A DNA stretch of 64,000 nt from Palsa-506 sp963709075. Its GTDB lineage: Bacteria; Actinomycetota; Actinomycetes; Streptosporangiales; Streptosporangiaceae. The stretch spans positions 186,001 to 250,000 of the forward strand of contig CAVPUY010000014.1 of assembly GCA_963709075.1 (NCBI GenBank). The letters are read 5' to 3'. Below the pieces are notes generated by a model, which did not search any database, was not told the DNA's origin, and saw only the letters and a program-made list of their open reading frames with translations. The first letter of the stretch is position 1. Each line of letters begins with the position of its first letter. Shown piece by piece: positions 16,946-25,555 of this stretch. The position numbers and the translations under genes are program-made.

Positions 16946-18649
16946 TCAGCTCTTGGTCGCCTTGTTCAGGAAAATGTGCCCGATCGCGGTCGGGTAGGTG
17001 CCGGTCACGTTCTTTGCCGAGGCCGACAGGTAGTTGTAGAAGTAGCCGAAGATGATGGGTGTCTGGTCCAGCAGCAGGGTCTCGATCTTTCCGGCGATGT
17101 TGCGCTGGCTGTTCAGGTCGACGGCGGCGATGTACTGCTTGACCAGGTTGTCGTACTGCGTGTTGCTGAAGTGAGCCGCGTTCCACGGGCCCGTGCCGGT
17201 CTTGGCGTTGGTGGTCTCGAGCGGCGCGGTGAGGAACACGTTCGGCACGCTGCGGTGCCCGTAGTCGACCAGGCTCATGGTGGCGTCCAGCCAGTCGGAG
17301 TTCCCGAACGTTGCCTTGCCGTAGTAGGCCGACGAGCTCTCCACCTTCAGCTTGATGGTCACCCCGATACTCTTCGCCGCCTGCGCCACGATCTGGGCAT
17401 ACTGCGGGATCTCGAGGAACTGCTCGGTGACCAGCTGCGTGCTGAAACCGGAAGAGTGCCCGGCGGCCGACATCAGCGACTTCGCCTTGGCCACGTTCAG
17501 CGCGCGCTGCGCGATGCTGGTGTTGGTCGAAGGGAAGACCGGCGCGAACGGGCTGTCGTTGCCGAGGTCGGCGTAGCCCTTGAACAGCGCCTGGACGATC
17601 GCCGGCCGGTTCAGCGTCAGCGCGATCGCCTGGCGCACCCTCGGGTCGGTGAACGGCGCCTTGTCACAGCGCATGGACAGCTCGCGGTGCGCGCTGGACT
17701 TCAGCTTGATGATGTTGTACGGGGCACCGGACGCGAGCAGCTGCTCGCCGCCGGATACCGCGAACTGCCCGATGACGTCGATGGTGCCGCCGGTCAGCGC
17801 GAGGATCGACGGCGTCTGGCTGTCGTAGAAGGTGAACTCGGTGGCCGCGGGCAGCGCCTTGGCGCCCCAGTACTGCTCGTTCCTGGTGAACGAGGCGCCC
17901 TGCTTTGGCGTGTAGCTCTTCAGCACGAACGGCCCGGTGCCGATGAACGTGCTCTGCCACTTGGCCGGGTCATAGCCGTTCGGCAGGATGATCATGTTGT
18001 AGTTGTCGGATGATGTCAGGTAGGGGAAGTTGCCGTTCGGGGCCTGAAGGTGGAACTCGACGGTGAACTGGTCGACCTTCTTGACGCCGGACGGGCTGAG
18101 CACGCCGCCGAAGGCGGACAGCGCGTTCGACCCCTTCTTCGGGTTGGTGTGCAGCTTGTAGGTGTACACGACGTCGTCGGCGGTCAGCGGCGCGCCGCCG
18201 TGGAACTTGACGCCCTGGCGGATCTTGAACGTCCAGACGTCAGCGCTGGAGTTGGGCGTCCAGCTCTCGGCCAGCACCGGACGCAGCATCAGGTGCTGGT
18301 CGGACAGGCAGAGGTACTCGCCGGTCTGCGCGAGCATGTCCAGGCCGCCCTGGTCGGCCACCGTCAGCGGGTCGATCGCGGCCGTCGGCACCACGATCCC
18401 GGCCTTGATGGTCGCGCCCGCGGCGCCCGCTGGCGCGCTGCTGCTTGCGCTGCTCGACGGTGCCGGGCTCGAGCTGCCGCACGCGGACAGCACCGCGCCG
18501 AGCACCGGGACCGATATCCCGACAACCGCGCCGCGCCTCAGGAAATCCCGGCGTGACAGCCGTCCGGCCACGAACTCGTCGATGACGTGGTTCTCGACCG
18601 CTCCGTGGCCCGCGCGCAAATGGTCGAGCCGACCGTGATCAACGTTCAA
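16946..18649 (-). CDS. Family 5 extracellular solute-binding lipoprotein (peptide/opine-type ABC importer)
   Basis: This 567-residue substrate-binding protein is of the SBP_bac_5 family. Residues 31-60 form a twin-arginine signal (LSRRDFLRRGAVVGISVPVLGAVLSACG) ending in a lipobox (LSAC), so it should be exported folded by Tat and lipidated. A Ser/Ala/Pro linker follows. The mature domain shows LAESWTPNSSADVWTFKIRQGVKFHGGAPLTADDVVYTYK and TGPFVLKSYTPKQGASFTRNEQYWG, both family signatures. The TTG at 18649 is chosen because GGAGG lies seven bases upstream. It is preceded by the ATPase gene and followed by the cyclodeaminase in the same operon. Substrates of this family include di/oligopeptides, nickel and opines. 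The enzyme context favours a modified amino acid or short peptide. Confidence 0.93.
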   Translation of the reverse strand: MNVDHGRLDHLRAGHGAVENHVIDEFVAGRLSRRDFLRRGAVVGISVPVLGAVLSACGSSSPAPSSSASSSAPAGAAGATIKAGIVVPTAAIDPLTVADQGGLDMLAQTGEYLCLSDQHLMLRPVLAESWTPNSSADVWTFKIRQGVKFHGGAPLTADDVVYTYKLHTNPKKGSNALSAFGGVLSPSGVKKVDQFTVEFHLQAPNGNFPYLTSSDNYNMIILPNGYDPAKWQSTFIGTGPFVLKSYTPKQGASFTRNEQYWGAKALPAATEFTFYDSQTPSILALTGGTIDVIGQFAVSGGEQLLASGAPYNIIKLKSSAHRELSMRCDKAPFTDPRVRQAIALTLNRPAIVQALFKGYADLGNDSPFAPVFPSTNTSIAQRALNVAKAKSLMSAAGHSSGFSTQLVTEQFLEIPQYAQIVAQAAKSIGVTIKLKVESSSAYYGKATFGNSDWLDATMSLVDYGHRSVPNVFLTAPLETTNAKTGTGPWNAAHFSNTQYDNLVKQYIAAVDLNSQRNIAGKIETLLLDQTPIIFGYFYNYLSASAKNVTGTYPTAIGHIFLNKATKS

Positions 18650-18717
18650 TGGGATCCTCCCTCAGGACCGCGCCGAGCGGCGCGATTCGAAAAACCTATG
18701 CCCAGGGCCCGCGCTTG

Positions 18718-20763
18718 TCACGGCACCCGCCCGTTGCGCTGTAGGGTTTGCAGCTCGTCGATCGGAATGTGGCAGCTCATCAGGTGGCCGGGCGCGACCT
18801 CGACCAGCGGCGGCTCGGTCGACTCGCATACGCCGCTGGCCAGCCGCCGCGGGCAGCGCGTATGGAAGACGCAGCCTGACGGCGGGTCGGCCGCGGACGG
18901 TATCTCGCCCGATAGCCGGATCCGCTCGGTGTGCAGCCCGTCCAGGCTCGGCACCGCCGAAAGCAGGGCCTCGGTGTACGGGTGGTGCGGCCCGGCGAAG
19001 ACCGTTTCGGCCGGCCCGAGCTCCATGATCCGGCCCAGGTAGAGCACCGCGATCCGGTCCGACAGGTAGCGCACGAGGCCGAGGTCGTGCGAGATGAACA
19101 GGTAGGTCACCTGCTCCTTGGCCTGCAGGTCCACCAGCAGGTTGAGTATCGCCGCCTGCACCGACACGTCAAGCGCGGACGTCGGCTCGTCACAGACCAC
19201 GATCCTCGGCCCGCCGCCGAAGGCGCGCGCGATCGCCACCCGCTGCTTGAGCCCGCCGGATAGCTGGGTCGGGCGGAGGCTCAGGTGACGCTCCTCCATC
19301 CGCACCGATTTGACCAGGTCGGCGAGCCGCTCGCGCAGCCGGGCGCCAGACAGCCCGGCCAGCCTGGACAGCGGCCTGCTGATCAGGCGCCGGACTGTAT
19401 GGCGGCGGTTGAGCGCCGAGTCAGGGTTCTGGAAGACGATCTGCAGCGCCTTCAGCTGCTCCCGCGGGCGACGGCGGGCATCGGGCGCAAGCTTCTTGTC
19501 CTCGAGCTCGACGGCCGAGCCCTCGTCCGCCGCGATGAGGCCGAGCAGCACTCGCGCCAGGGTCGTCTTGCCGCTGCCGGACTCGCCGACCAGCCCGAGC
19601 GTCTCGCCCTGTTCCAGGCTGAGGTTCACCCCGACCAGCGCCTTGACGGTTTCGCCGCCCTGGTTGAAGGTCTTCGACACGCTGTCCAGCCGCACTACCG
19701 GCATGGTGGCGTCGCGGTGCGAGGCCAGCTGCACATCAACGGGGGTGTTCCTGGGCAGTTCCGCCGTCTGCTCGTGCAGGTAGCAGCGCGAGCTGCGGGT
19801 CGCGCTGATCGGGAAGGCTGGCGGCGCAGCGGCCCGGCACTGCTCCTCGGCGATCGGGCAGCGCGGGGCGAAGATGCATCCGGTCAGGGTGTGACCGGGC
19901 GGCGGCAGGAAGCCGGGAATCGTGTCCAGCCGCCCGTGATCCTTCCGCTGGCCGCGCCGGGGTATGCAGCGCAGCAGGCCGACCGTGTACGGGTGCCGCG
20001 GCTGGTCGAACACCTCGCGGGCGGCGCCCTCCTCGATCAGTTCGCCGGCGTACAGCACGCCGACCCGGTCGCACATCTTGGCGATCACGGCGAGGTTGTG
20101 GCTGATGAAAAGTACCGAGGTGTCGAATTCGTCGCGCAGGCCCGCTACCAGGTCGAGGACCTCGGCCTCGACGGTCGCATCAAGCGCGGTCGTCGGCTCG
20201 TCGAGGATGAGCAGCGACGGCTCGGCGGCAAGCGCCATGGCGATGACGGCTCGCTGCGCCATCCCGCCGGAAAGCTGGTGCGGGTACCGCTCCATGACCC
20301 GGCCAGGGTCGGAGATCTGCACCTTGCGGAGCATGGCCTCGGTGCGCTCAAGCGCCGTTTTCCGGTCCAGGCCGGCGATCTCGTAGACCTCGGCGACCTG
20401 GCGGCCAACCCGGATCGACGGGTTCAGCGCCCGCCCTGGCTCCTGGTAGACCATCGACACGGTGCGGGCCCGCAGCTCGCGCAGCGCTGTCTCGCCCAGG
20501 GCCAGCGGATCGATCCCGTTGATGCTGATCGATCCTGCGCTCACCCGGCCGTTGCGCGGCAGGTACCTGGTGAGGGCGAGCGCCACCGTTGACTTGCCCG
20601 ATCCCGACTCCCCGACGAGCCCGTAGGACTCGTTACGCCCGATCTGGAACGAGACGTCGCGCAGCGCAAGCCGGTCCTGCTCGCGTACCCGGTAGGTGAC
20701 GTCCATGTGCTCGACCACGAGCGCCGGGCTCGTGCCGCCCGCCGCGCCCGGGGCGGGCGTCAT
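18718..20763 (-). CDS. Double-domain ABC transporter ATPase (DppD-DppF fusion)
   Basis: This 681-residue protein contains two complete nucleotide-binding domains of the oligopeptide type. The first has Walker A GLVGESGSGKSTVAL, signature LSGGMAQR and Walker B LLILDEPTTALD. The second has GLVGESGSGKTTLAR, LSGGLKQR and IVVCDEPTSALD. Each is followed by the C-terminal oligopeptide-transporter motif with cysteines (GCIFAPRCPIAEEQC; GCVFHTRCPRR). It energises the permease pair encoded just upstream. The ATG at 20763 (MTPAPGAAGG) lies 12 bases after the permease stop. The first signature (LSGGM) and the second (LSGGL) are both intact, so both sites look active. Confidence 0.93.
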   Translation of the reverse strand: MTPAPGAAGGTSPALVVEHMDVTYRVREQDRLALRDVSFQIGRNESYGLVGESGSGKSTVALALTRYLPRNGRVSAGSISINGIDPLALGETALRELRARTVSMVYQEPGRALNPSIRVGRQVAEVYEIAGLDRKTALERTEAMLRKVQISDPGRVMERYPHQLSGGMAQRAVIAMALAAEPSLLILDEPTTALDATVEAEVLDLVAGLRDEFDTSVLFISHNLAVIAKMCDRVGVLYAGELIEEGAAREVFDQPRHPYTVGLLRCIPRRGQRKDHGRLDTIPGFLPPPGHTLTGCIFAPRCPIAEEQCRAAAPPAFPISATRSSRCYLHEQTAELPRNTPVDVQLASHRDATMPVVRLDSVSKTFNQGGETVKALVGVNLSLEQGETLGLVGESGSGKTTLARVLLGLIAADEGSAVELEDKKLAPDARRRPREQLKALQIVFQNPDSALNRRHTVRRLISRPLSRLAGLSGARLRERLADLVKSVRMEERHLSLRPTQLSGGLKQRVAIARAFGGGPRIVVCDEPTSALDVSVQAAILNLLVDLQAKEQVTYLFISHDLGLVRYLSDRIAVLYLGRIMELGPAETVFAGPHHPYTEALLSAVPSLDGLHTERIRLSGEIPSAADPPSGCVFHTRCPRRLASGVCESTEPPLVEVAPGHLMSCHIPIDELQTLQRNGRVP

Positions 20764-20774
20764 ATCGGCGACGG

Positions 20775-21660
20775 TCACGAGGCGAGCACTTGCTCGATGG
20801 AATCGGTGACCAGGTTGACCCCCACCACCAATGAGGCGATGGCGAGCGCCGCGAACAGCGTCTCCCACCAGTAGCCGGCCGGAAGCACTCCGTAATTGGC
20901 CGCGATATCTGCCCCCCAGTCGGGAGTTGGCGGCTGCACCCCGAAACCGAGGAACGACAGCCCTCGCGATGGTGAAAACGGCGTATCCGAGCCGCACCGT
21001 GAACTCGACCAGGATGGCAGGTACGACGTTCGGCAGGATCTCGACGAACATGATGTGCGGCGCCTTCTCGCCGAGCAGGCGAGCGGAGGACAGGTAGTCG
21101 AGCTGGCTCTCCACCAGGACTGCAGAACGGACGGTGCGCGCGATCAGCGGAGCGAACACGAACCCGATGACGACGGTGATCGTCACCGTGGACGGGCCGA
21201 GCGCGACGACGAACAAGAATGCAACGACTATGATCGGCAGCGCCAGCACCGCCTCTACGACACGGCTGACCAGCAAGTCGATAGCGCCGCCGAGATAGCC
21301 CATGACAAGGCCGAGCGCCGTGCCGAGCACGGTGCCGAGCAGGGTGGCAAGCAGGGCGATGACGAGGATGTCCCTGGCGCCGACGATGACCCGCGAAAGC
21401 ACGTCGCGGCCGAGCTGGTCGGTTCCGAACCAGTGCGCCGAAGAAGGCGGGAAGTTGGTGGCCAGCAGCTGCTGGACGAAGGGATCGTGCGGGGCGATCG
21501 TGCGGCCAAACACTGCGCAGACGATCCAGAACAGCAAGATTACCGCGCCGGCGATAAACGTCGGCTTGCGCAGTATCAGCCGCCAGGCCGTCGACTGGCC
21601 ACGCCGGGGCGCGTGCGCGACCACCACCTGAGCGGCCGGCGGCCCCGTAGCCCCGATCAT
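20775..21660 (-). CDS. Dipeptide-type ABC transporter permease (DppC-like), one frameshift
   Basis: This inner-membrane permease is about 294 residues after correction. It has the N-terminal helix ILRKPTFIAGAVILLFWIVCAVFG, the periplasmic block FGTDQLGRDVLSRVIVGARDIL typical of DppC, and the coupling region YLSSARLLGEKAPHIMFVEILPNVVPAILVEFTVRLGYA. One extra base near 20961 breaks the frame. The other frame continues GLSFLGFGVQPPTPDWGADIA and ends ...SIEQVLAS. The ATG at 21660 overlaps the stop of the upstream permease gene (ATGA), showing translational coupling. It pairs with the DppB-like protein to form the import channel. Confidence 0.88.
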
Positions 21661-22610
21661 TCGGTACTCCCGAGGCGCAGCCGCGGGTTGAGCAGCGTGT
21701 AAAGCACATCCGCGATGAGGGTGGCCACCATGTACACGATGCCGATGACGAGAACGCCGGCCTCGAGCATCGCGAAGTCCTTCGCCTGGGCTGCCTGGAA
21801 GATCAGCTTCCCGAGCCCCTGGTAGTTGAAGAGCGTCTCCACGATGATCAGCCCGCCGATCAGATACCCGGTCTGGGTGGCGACGACGGTGATCGTTGGG
21901 AGCAGCGAGTTGCGCAGAATGTGCCGCCGGATCACCACCGGCCGCCTGAGGCCCTTCAGCGTCGCTGTCCGCGCGTAATCGGACTCGAGCGCTTCGATCG
22001 TGCCGGCTCTGGCCATGCGGGCGATGTAGCCGAACAGGATCAGCACGAGCGGGATCGCGGGCAGGATCAGATGATCTAGCTGGGTGAGCGGTGACGCTCC
22101 CGCGCCAGCCGAGGCCGAGACCGGGAACCACTTGAGCTCGACACCGAAGATGATGATGAGAACGATTCCGGACACGAACTCGGGCACGGTCGTGGCCGAC
22201 AGGCCGGTGACCGAGATGACCCGGTCGGTGCCCCGGCCGGCGTTGAGCGCCGCGACGACTCCGCCGATGATGCCGAGCGGCACGACGATTACGAACGCCA
22301 GTGCAGCCAGCTTCAGCGAGTTCACCAGGGCAGCCTGGATGAACGGCTCGACCGGGGTTCGGAACTGGTAAGACAGGCCCATGTCGCCACGCAGCAACCC
22401 GGTAATCCAGCTCCAGTACTGGGTGAGCAGGGGCCGGTCGACGCCGAGCTGGTGATCGAGGACCCGCACGGCGTCCGGGGCGGCCAGCGGGCCGAGAATC
22501 GCGCGGCCAGGATCTCCGGGCAATACCTGACAAGCGAAGAAGACGATGAGACTGAGCAGCCAGAGCGTGATGAGCGCAAGCCCTAGGCGCCGGAGAAGGT
22601 ACGTGGTCAC
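21657..22610 (-). CDS. Dipeptide-type ABC transporter permease (DppB-like)
   Basis: This is a 317-residue permease with six predicted membrane helices. It starts VTTYLLRRLGLALITLWLLSLIVFFACQVLPGDPGRAILG, the canonical DppB N-terminus. The EAA-type coupling motif region reads ESDYARTATLKGLRRPVVIRRHILRNSLLPTITVVATQTGYLIGGLIIVETLFNYQGLGKL. The GTG at 22610 is chosen for its ribosome-binding site GGGAGGGG and because homologues start there. It is the first gene of the importer/cyclodeaminase/lyase operon, so the operon promoter should lie between 22611 and about 22750. Confidence 0.93.
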   Translation of the reverse strand: MTTYLLRRLGLALITLWLLSLIVFFACQVLPGDPGRAILGPLAAPDAVRVLDHQLGVDRPLLTQYWSWITGLLRGDMGLSYQFRTPVEPFIQAALVNSLKLAALAFVIVVPLGIIGGVVAALNAGRGTDRVISVTGLSATTVPEFVSGIVLIIIFGVELKWFPVSASAGAGASPLTQLDHLILPAIPLVLILFGYIARMARAGTIEALESDYARTATLKGLRRPVVIRRHILRNSLLPTITVVATQTGYLIGGLIIVETLFNYQGLGKLIFQAAQAKDFAMLEAGVLVIGIVYMVATLIADVLYTLLNPRLRLGSTE

Positions 22611-22689
22611 GCGACCCCTCCCTCGACTCCCTCGACGCCTTGGCCAAAACCCACCATACTGGTCGGAAACTCTGGCCGTGATCATTTAG

Positions 22690-22969
22690 TTTCCCGCGGG
22701 TGAACGCTGCATGCAGTCAACGATGCTAATTCACAACAGAAGCGTTCCCCGGCTGAGGCCAGGGAAGCAGGCGGCGCGCCGGGCCACGGCGCCGGTCACG
22801 ACGTGGCGCCGCGCCGGTCACGGCGCGGCGCCGCCATGGGCCGGGCCATGGGCCGGGCCAGCGGCGCGGGGCCTGGGGCCTGGGGCCTGGGCAGGCCGTC
22901 CGCTGCCGTTACTCTCGTGGTCATGCGGGACGGCAGGCCGGTCACGTCGGGCGCCCTGGCAGCGGCGCG
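22690..22969. other. Divergent promoter region of the importer operon and enolase-superfamily gene
   Basis: About 280 bases separate the two divergent units. The part near 22690-22745 is the most AT-rich here (CTAATTCACAACAGAAG) and is the likely promoter area. 22790-22900 contains short repeats (GGGCCATGGGCC, three GGGGCCT units). No clear operator was seen. Confidence 0.4.
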
Positions 22970-24078
22970 GTGAAAATCACCGCGATCCGGCTGGACCGGA
23001 TGCGGTTGCCCCTCGACCCGCCGTTCCGCGCAGCCTGGGACCCGGTGCCGCGCCGTCACTTCGACGCAACCCTGGTCCGCGTCCATACCGACGTGGGCAT
23101 CACCGGCTACGGCTCCGGTGACACTATGGACGGCTTCGCCGCCTACCAGGACCTGTTCCTTGGCCGGGATCCCCGGGAGATCGTTCATCACGTCGCGGTG
23201 ATCGAGACGATCAGCTTTCACGCCGGCCGGTACTGGCCGCTGGAGGCGGCGCTCTGGGACATCATCGGCAAGGCAGCAGGTCAGCCGGTGTCTGCCCTGT
23301 TCGGCGGGGCATCCAAGCGCATTCCCGCTTACGCCTCGTTCGGCGAGACCAGGAGCCCGGACGAGCGGGCGGATGCGGCGGTGGCGGCAAAGGAGGCAGG
23401 CTTCCGCGCGGTGAAGATCCGCATCGGCCGGGAGGACGCGCGGCCGGCCTGGCGGCCGTGCATGCCGTCAGGCAGGCTGTCGGCGCTGACTTCGCGATCA
23501 TGGTGGACCTCAATCAGTGGTGGCGGATGGCCGGCGACGTCTCAGCCGCGCTCGACGTAGCGGCGGTCCGCCGCCTCGCCGTCGAGCTGCGCGAGCTTGG
23601 CGTGCTGTGGCTGGAAGAGCCGCTGCCGGCCGCTGACCTTGACGGCATGCGGGTACTCAGGGAGCAGGTCGGCATCCGGGTGGGCGGCGGCGAGATGGCG
23701 CGCACCCCGGGGGAGCTGCTCGACGCGCTCGCAACGGGCGCGCTTGACGTCGTCCAGCCCGACGTCGTGCTCTCGGTCGGGTTGCTCAGGTCGCGGACCG
23801 TGGCCGAGGTTGCCCAGCTCCGCAACCGGTGGTTCACCCCGCATACCTGGACAAACGGGCTCGGCCTGCTGGCGAACCTGCACGTCGTCACCGGCGTCGG
23901 CGGCGGGCCGTACCTGGAGTTCCCCTATGACCCGCCCGGCTGGACCGAGCAGCGGCGGGACTTCTTCCTGGCCCGTCCGGTGCACATCGACGCCGACGGA
24001 TACCTGAACGTGCCGGATACACCTGGCCTCGGCGCAGAGATCGACGAGGACGCTGCCGCCCGGTGGGCGCTGCCCTGA
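22970..24078 (+). CDS. Mandelate racemase/muconate-lactonizing-enzyme-like enolase superfamily protein, one frameshift
   Basis: This enolase-superfamily enzyme is about 369 residues after correction. The capping domain (ITAIRLDRMRLPLDPPFRAAW...) leads to a barrel with AVKIRIG on strand 2 and metal ligands in MVDLNQWW (Asp), LWLEEPLP (Glu) and VGGGEMA (Glu). A late FTPHTWTNGLG strand carries His. The strand-2 motif is Lys-x-Arg rather than the usual Lys-x-Lys, which may alter the acid/base pair. One base is missing near 23446, between EDAR and LAAVHAVRQAVGADF. The GTG at 22970 begins VKITAIRLDR. It is divergent from the importer operon and 75 bases ahead of the iron alcohol dehydrogenase. A racemase, epimerase or dehydratase role on the imported substrate is possible. 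Confidence 0.83.
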
Positions 24079-24102
24079 CATAACCCGCCCAGCCGCCCGT
24101 GG

Positions 24103-24145
24103 GACCAGGCCGGACAGCCCGAGGACCAGGCCGGACAGCCCGAGG
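24103..24145. repeat. Two tandem copies of a 21-base unit upstream of the iron dehydrogenase
   Basis: Two copies of GAGGACCAGGCCGGACAGCCC-like sequence lie directly before the ATG at 24153. They include the presumptive ribosome-binding site (GAGGAG). Confidence 0.65.
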
Positions 24146-24152
24146 AGTAGCC

Positions 24153-25424
24153 ATGCTCTCAGCCGTCGCCCACGCCGAGATCGCCATAACCCCGACGCCC
24201 AGGGCCTTCTTCGGCGCCGGCGCCATCAGCAAGCTGCCCGGCATCGTCCGCTGCACCGGCACCGGCACCGGCACCGGGACCGGCACCGGCACCGGCACCG
24301 GGACCGGCACCGGCACCGGCACCGGGACCGGGGCCGGGACCGGGACCGGCGGCCTGGCGGCAGTCGTCGTGACCGACCCCGGGCTGGCCGCGACTCCGGT
24401 CATCGCGGCGGTCACGGACGTGCTCATCGCGGCCGGCCTTCCGGTCAGCGTGTTCAGCGGGGTCCATTCCAACCCGACCACCGCTGATATCGCGGCGGGG
24501 GCCAGCGCCGTGGCGGAGGTCCAGGCGGCGGCAGGCAGCGCCGTGCTCGTGGCGGTCGGCGGCGGGTCGCCGATCGATGCGGCCAAGGGCATCGCGCTCG
24601 CCGCCGTCAACCCGCAGCGGGACCGGAGCCTGGACTACCGCGGCGAGTTCACCCGGCCCGCGCTGCCGATCGTCGCGCTCCCGACCACGGCGGGAACCGG
24701 CGCGGAGACGAACGCCTTCGGGGTGGTGACCGACACGGCGACGCGGCGGAAATTCTACCTGGGTCATGCCAGCACGATGCCGGCAGCCGCGATTCTCGAC
24801 CCGGAGCTGAGCATCGGGCTGCCGGCTGCGGCTACCGCAGCTACCGGCATGGACGCCCTGACCCATGCGCTTGAGTCCTACCTGTCCATCCGCGCCAATC
24901 CCTGGTCGGACGGGATCGCGCTGCAGGCGATCCGGATGATCACCGCGAACCTGCCGCGGGCCTGCGCGGACGGCACGGATCTGGAAGCCAGGTCGCAGAT
25001 GCTGCTGGCCGCGCACATGGCCGGAATCGGGATGGCATCCACCGGCCTCGGCATCTGCCATGCGATCGGCCATTCGCTTGGCGGGCGGTTCAACGTGCCG
25101 CACGGCGTGGCGCTCACCATGCTGCTGCCGCAGGTGCTCGGCTTTAATCTCCCGGCCTGCGAAGGGCGCTTCGAGGATATCGCCGTTGCCGCCGGCGTCG
25201 CCGCCAGCGGCCAGCCCGCGGGCCGGGACGCAGCCGCCGTCATCGACGGCATCACCAGCCTGCGCGACAAGCTCGGGATGGCACACACGCTGGCCGGGTT
25301 CGGGATCGCCACCGGGGACTTCGACCAGATCGCCGCGGATGCGCTGGACGACGAGGTGCTGGCCAACACCCCACGCCGCCCGTCTGCCGCCGACATCAGA
25401 GGCATCCTGCTGGCCCTGCCCTGA
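24153..25424 (+). CDS. Iron-containing alcohol dehydrogenase (maleylacetate reductase-like) with Gly-Thr repeat
   Basis: This 423-residue group III dehydrogenase (PF00465) has the NAD motif VAVGGGSPIDAAKGIAL, LPTTAGTGAETN, and the iron-ligand histidines in GMDALTHALESYLS and GICHAIGHSLGGRFNVPHGVAL. These enzymes reduce or oxidise short alcohols, aldehydes, glycerol or maleylacetate. The substrate is unknown. The ATG at 24153 follows GAGGAG. Between the first beta strand (about residue 32) and the next (GLAAVVVTDPGLA) is a run of about fifteen Gly-Thr dipeptides, encoded by the hexamer ACCGGC/ACCGGG. Normal family members have only a few residues there. The run is in frame and probably forms a flexible surface loop. 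Confidence 0.9.
   Translation: MLSAVAHAEIAITPTPRAFFGAGAISKLPGIVRCTGTGTGTGTGTGTGTGTGTGTGTGTGAGTGTGGLAAVVVTDPGLAATPVIAAVTDVLIAAGLPVSVFSGVHSNPTTADIAAGASAVAEVQAAAGSAVLVAVGGGSPIDAAKGIALAAVNPQRDRSLDYRGEFTRPALPIVALPTTAGTGAETNAFGVVTDTATRRKFYLGHASTMPAAAILDPELSIGLPAAATAATGMDALTHALESYLSIRANPWSDGIALQAIRMITANLPRACADGTDLEARSQMLLAAHMAGIGMASTGLGICHAIGHSLGGRFNVPHGVALTMLLPQVLGFNLPACEGRFEDIAVAAGVAASGQPAGRDAAAVIDGITSLRDKLGMAHTLAGFGIATGDFDQIAADALDDEVLANTPRRPSAADIRGILLALP
24254..24350. repeat. In-frame hexanucleotide microsatellite (ACCGGC/ACCGGG)
   Basis: About sixteen 6-base units encode Gly-Thr in the iron dehydrogenase. Because the unit is six bases, copy-number change would lengthen or shorten the loop without breaking the frame. 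Confidence 0.9.
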
Positions 25425-25427
25425 CCG

Positions 25428-25545
25428 GCCGTGACCGGCTGTGACCGGCCCTGACCGGCCCTGTCGTGACCGGCCCTGTCGTGACCGGCCCTGTCGTGAC
25501 CGGCCCTGTCGTGACCGGCCCTGACCGGCCCTGACCTGACCGGGC
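25428..25545. repeat. 15-base tandem repeat (GTGACCGGCCCTGTC)
   Basis: Four to five copies of the 15-base unit, flanked by shorter GACCGGCCCT units, fill the gap between two convergent genes. No terminator hairpin is obvious besides. Confidence 0.85.
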
Positions 25546-25555
25546 CCGCCCTCGC

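Noticed and set aside
18718..22647. A single giant protein joining permease and ATPase domains
   Set aside because: The join depends on a one-base insertion near 20961 and on reading one permease out of frame. Separate starts with ribosome-binding sites and family-length products exist for each gene.
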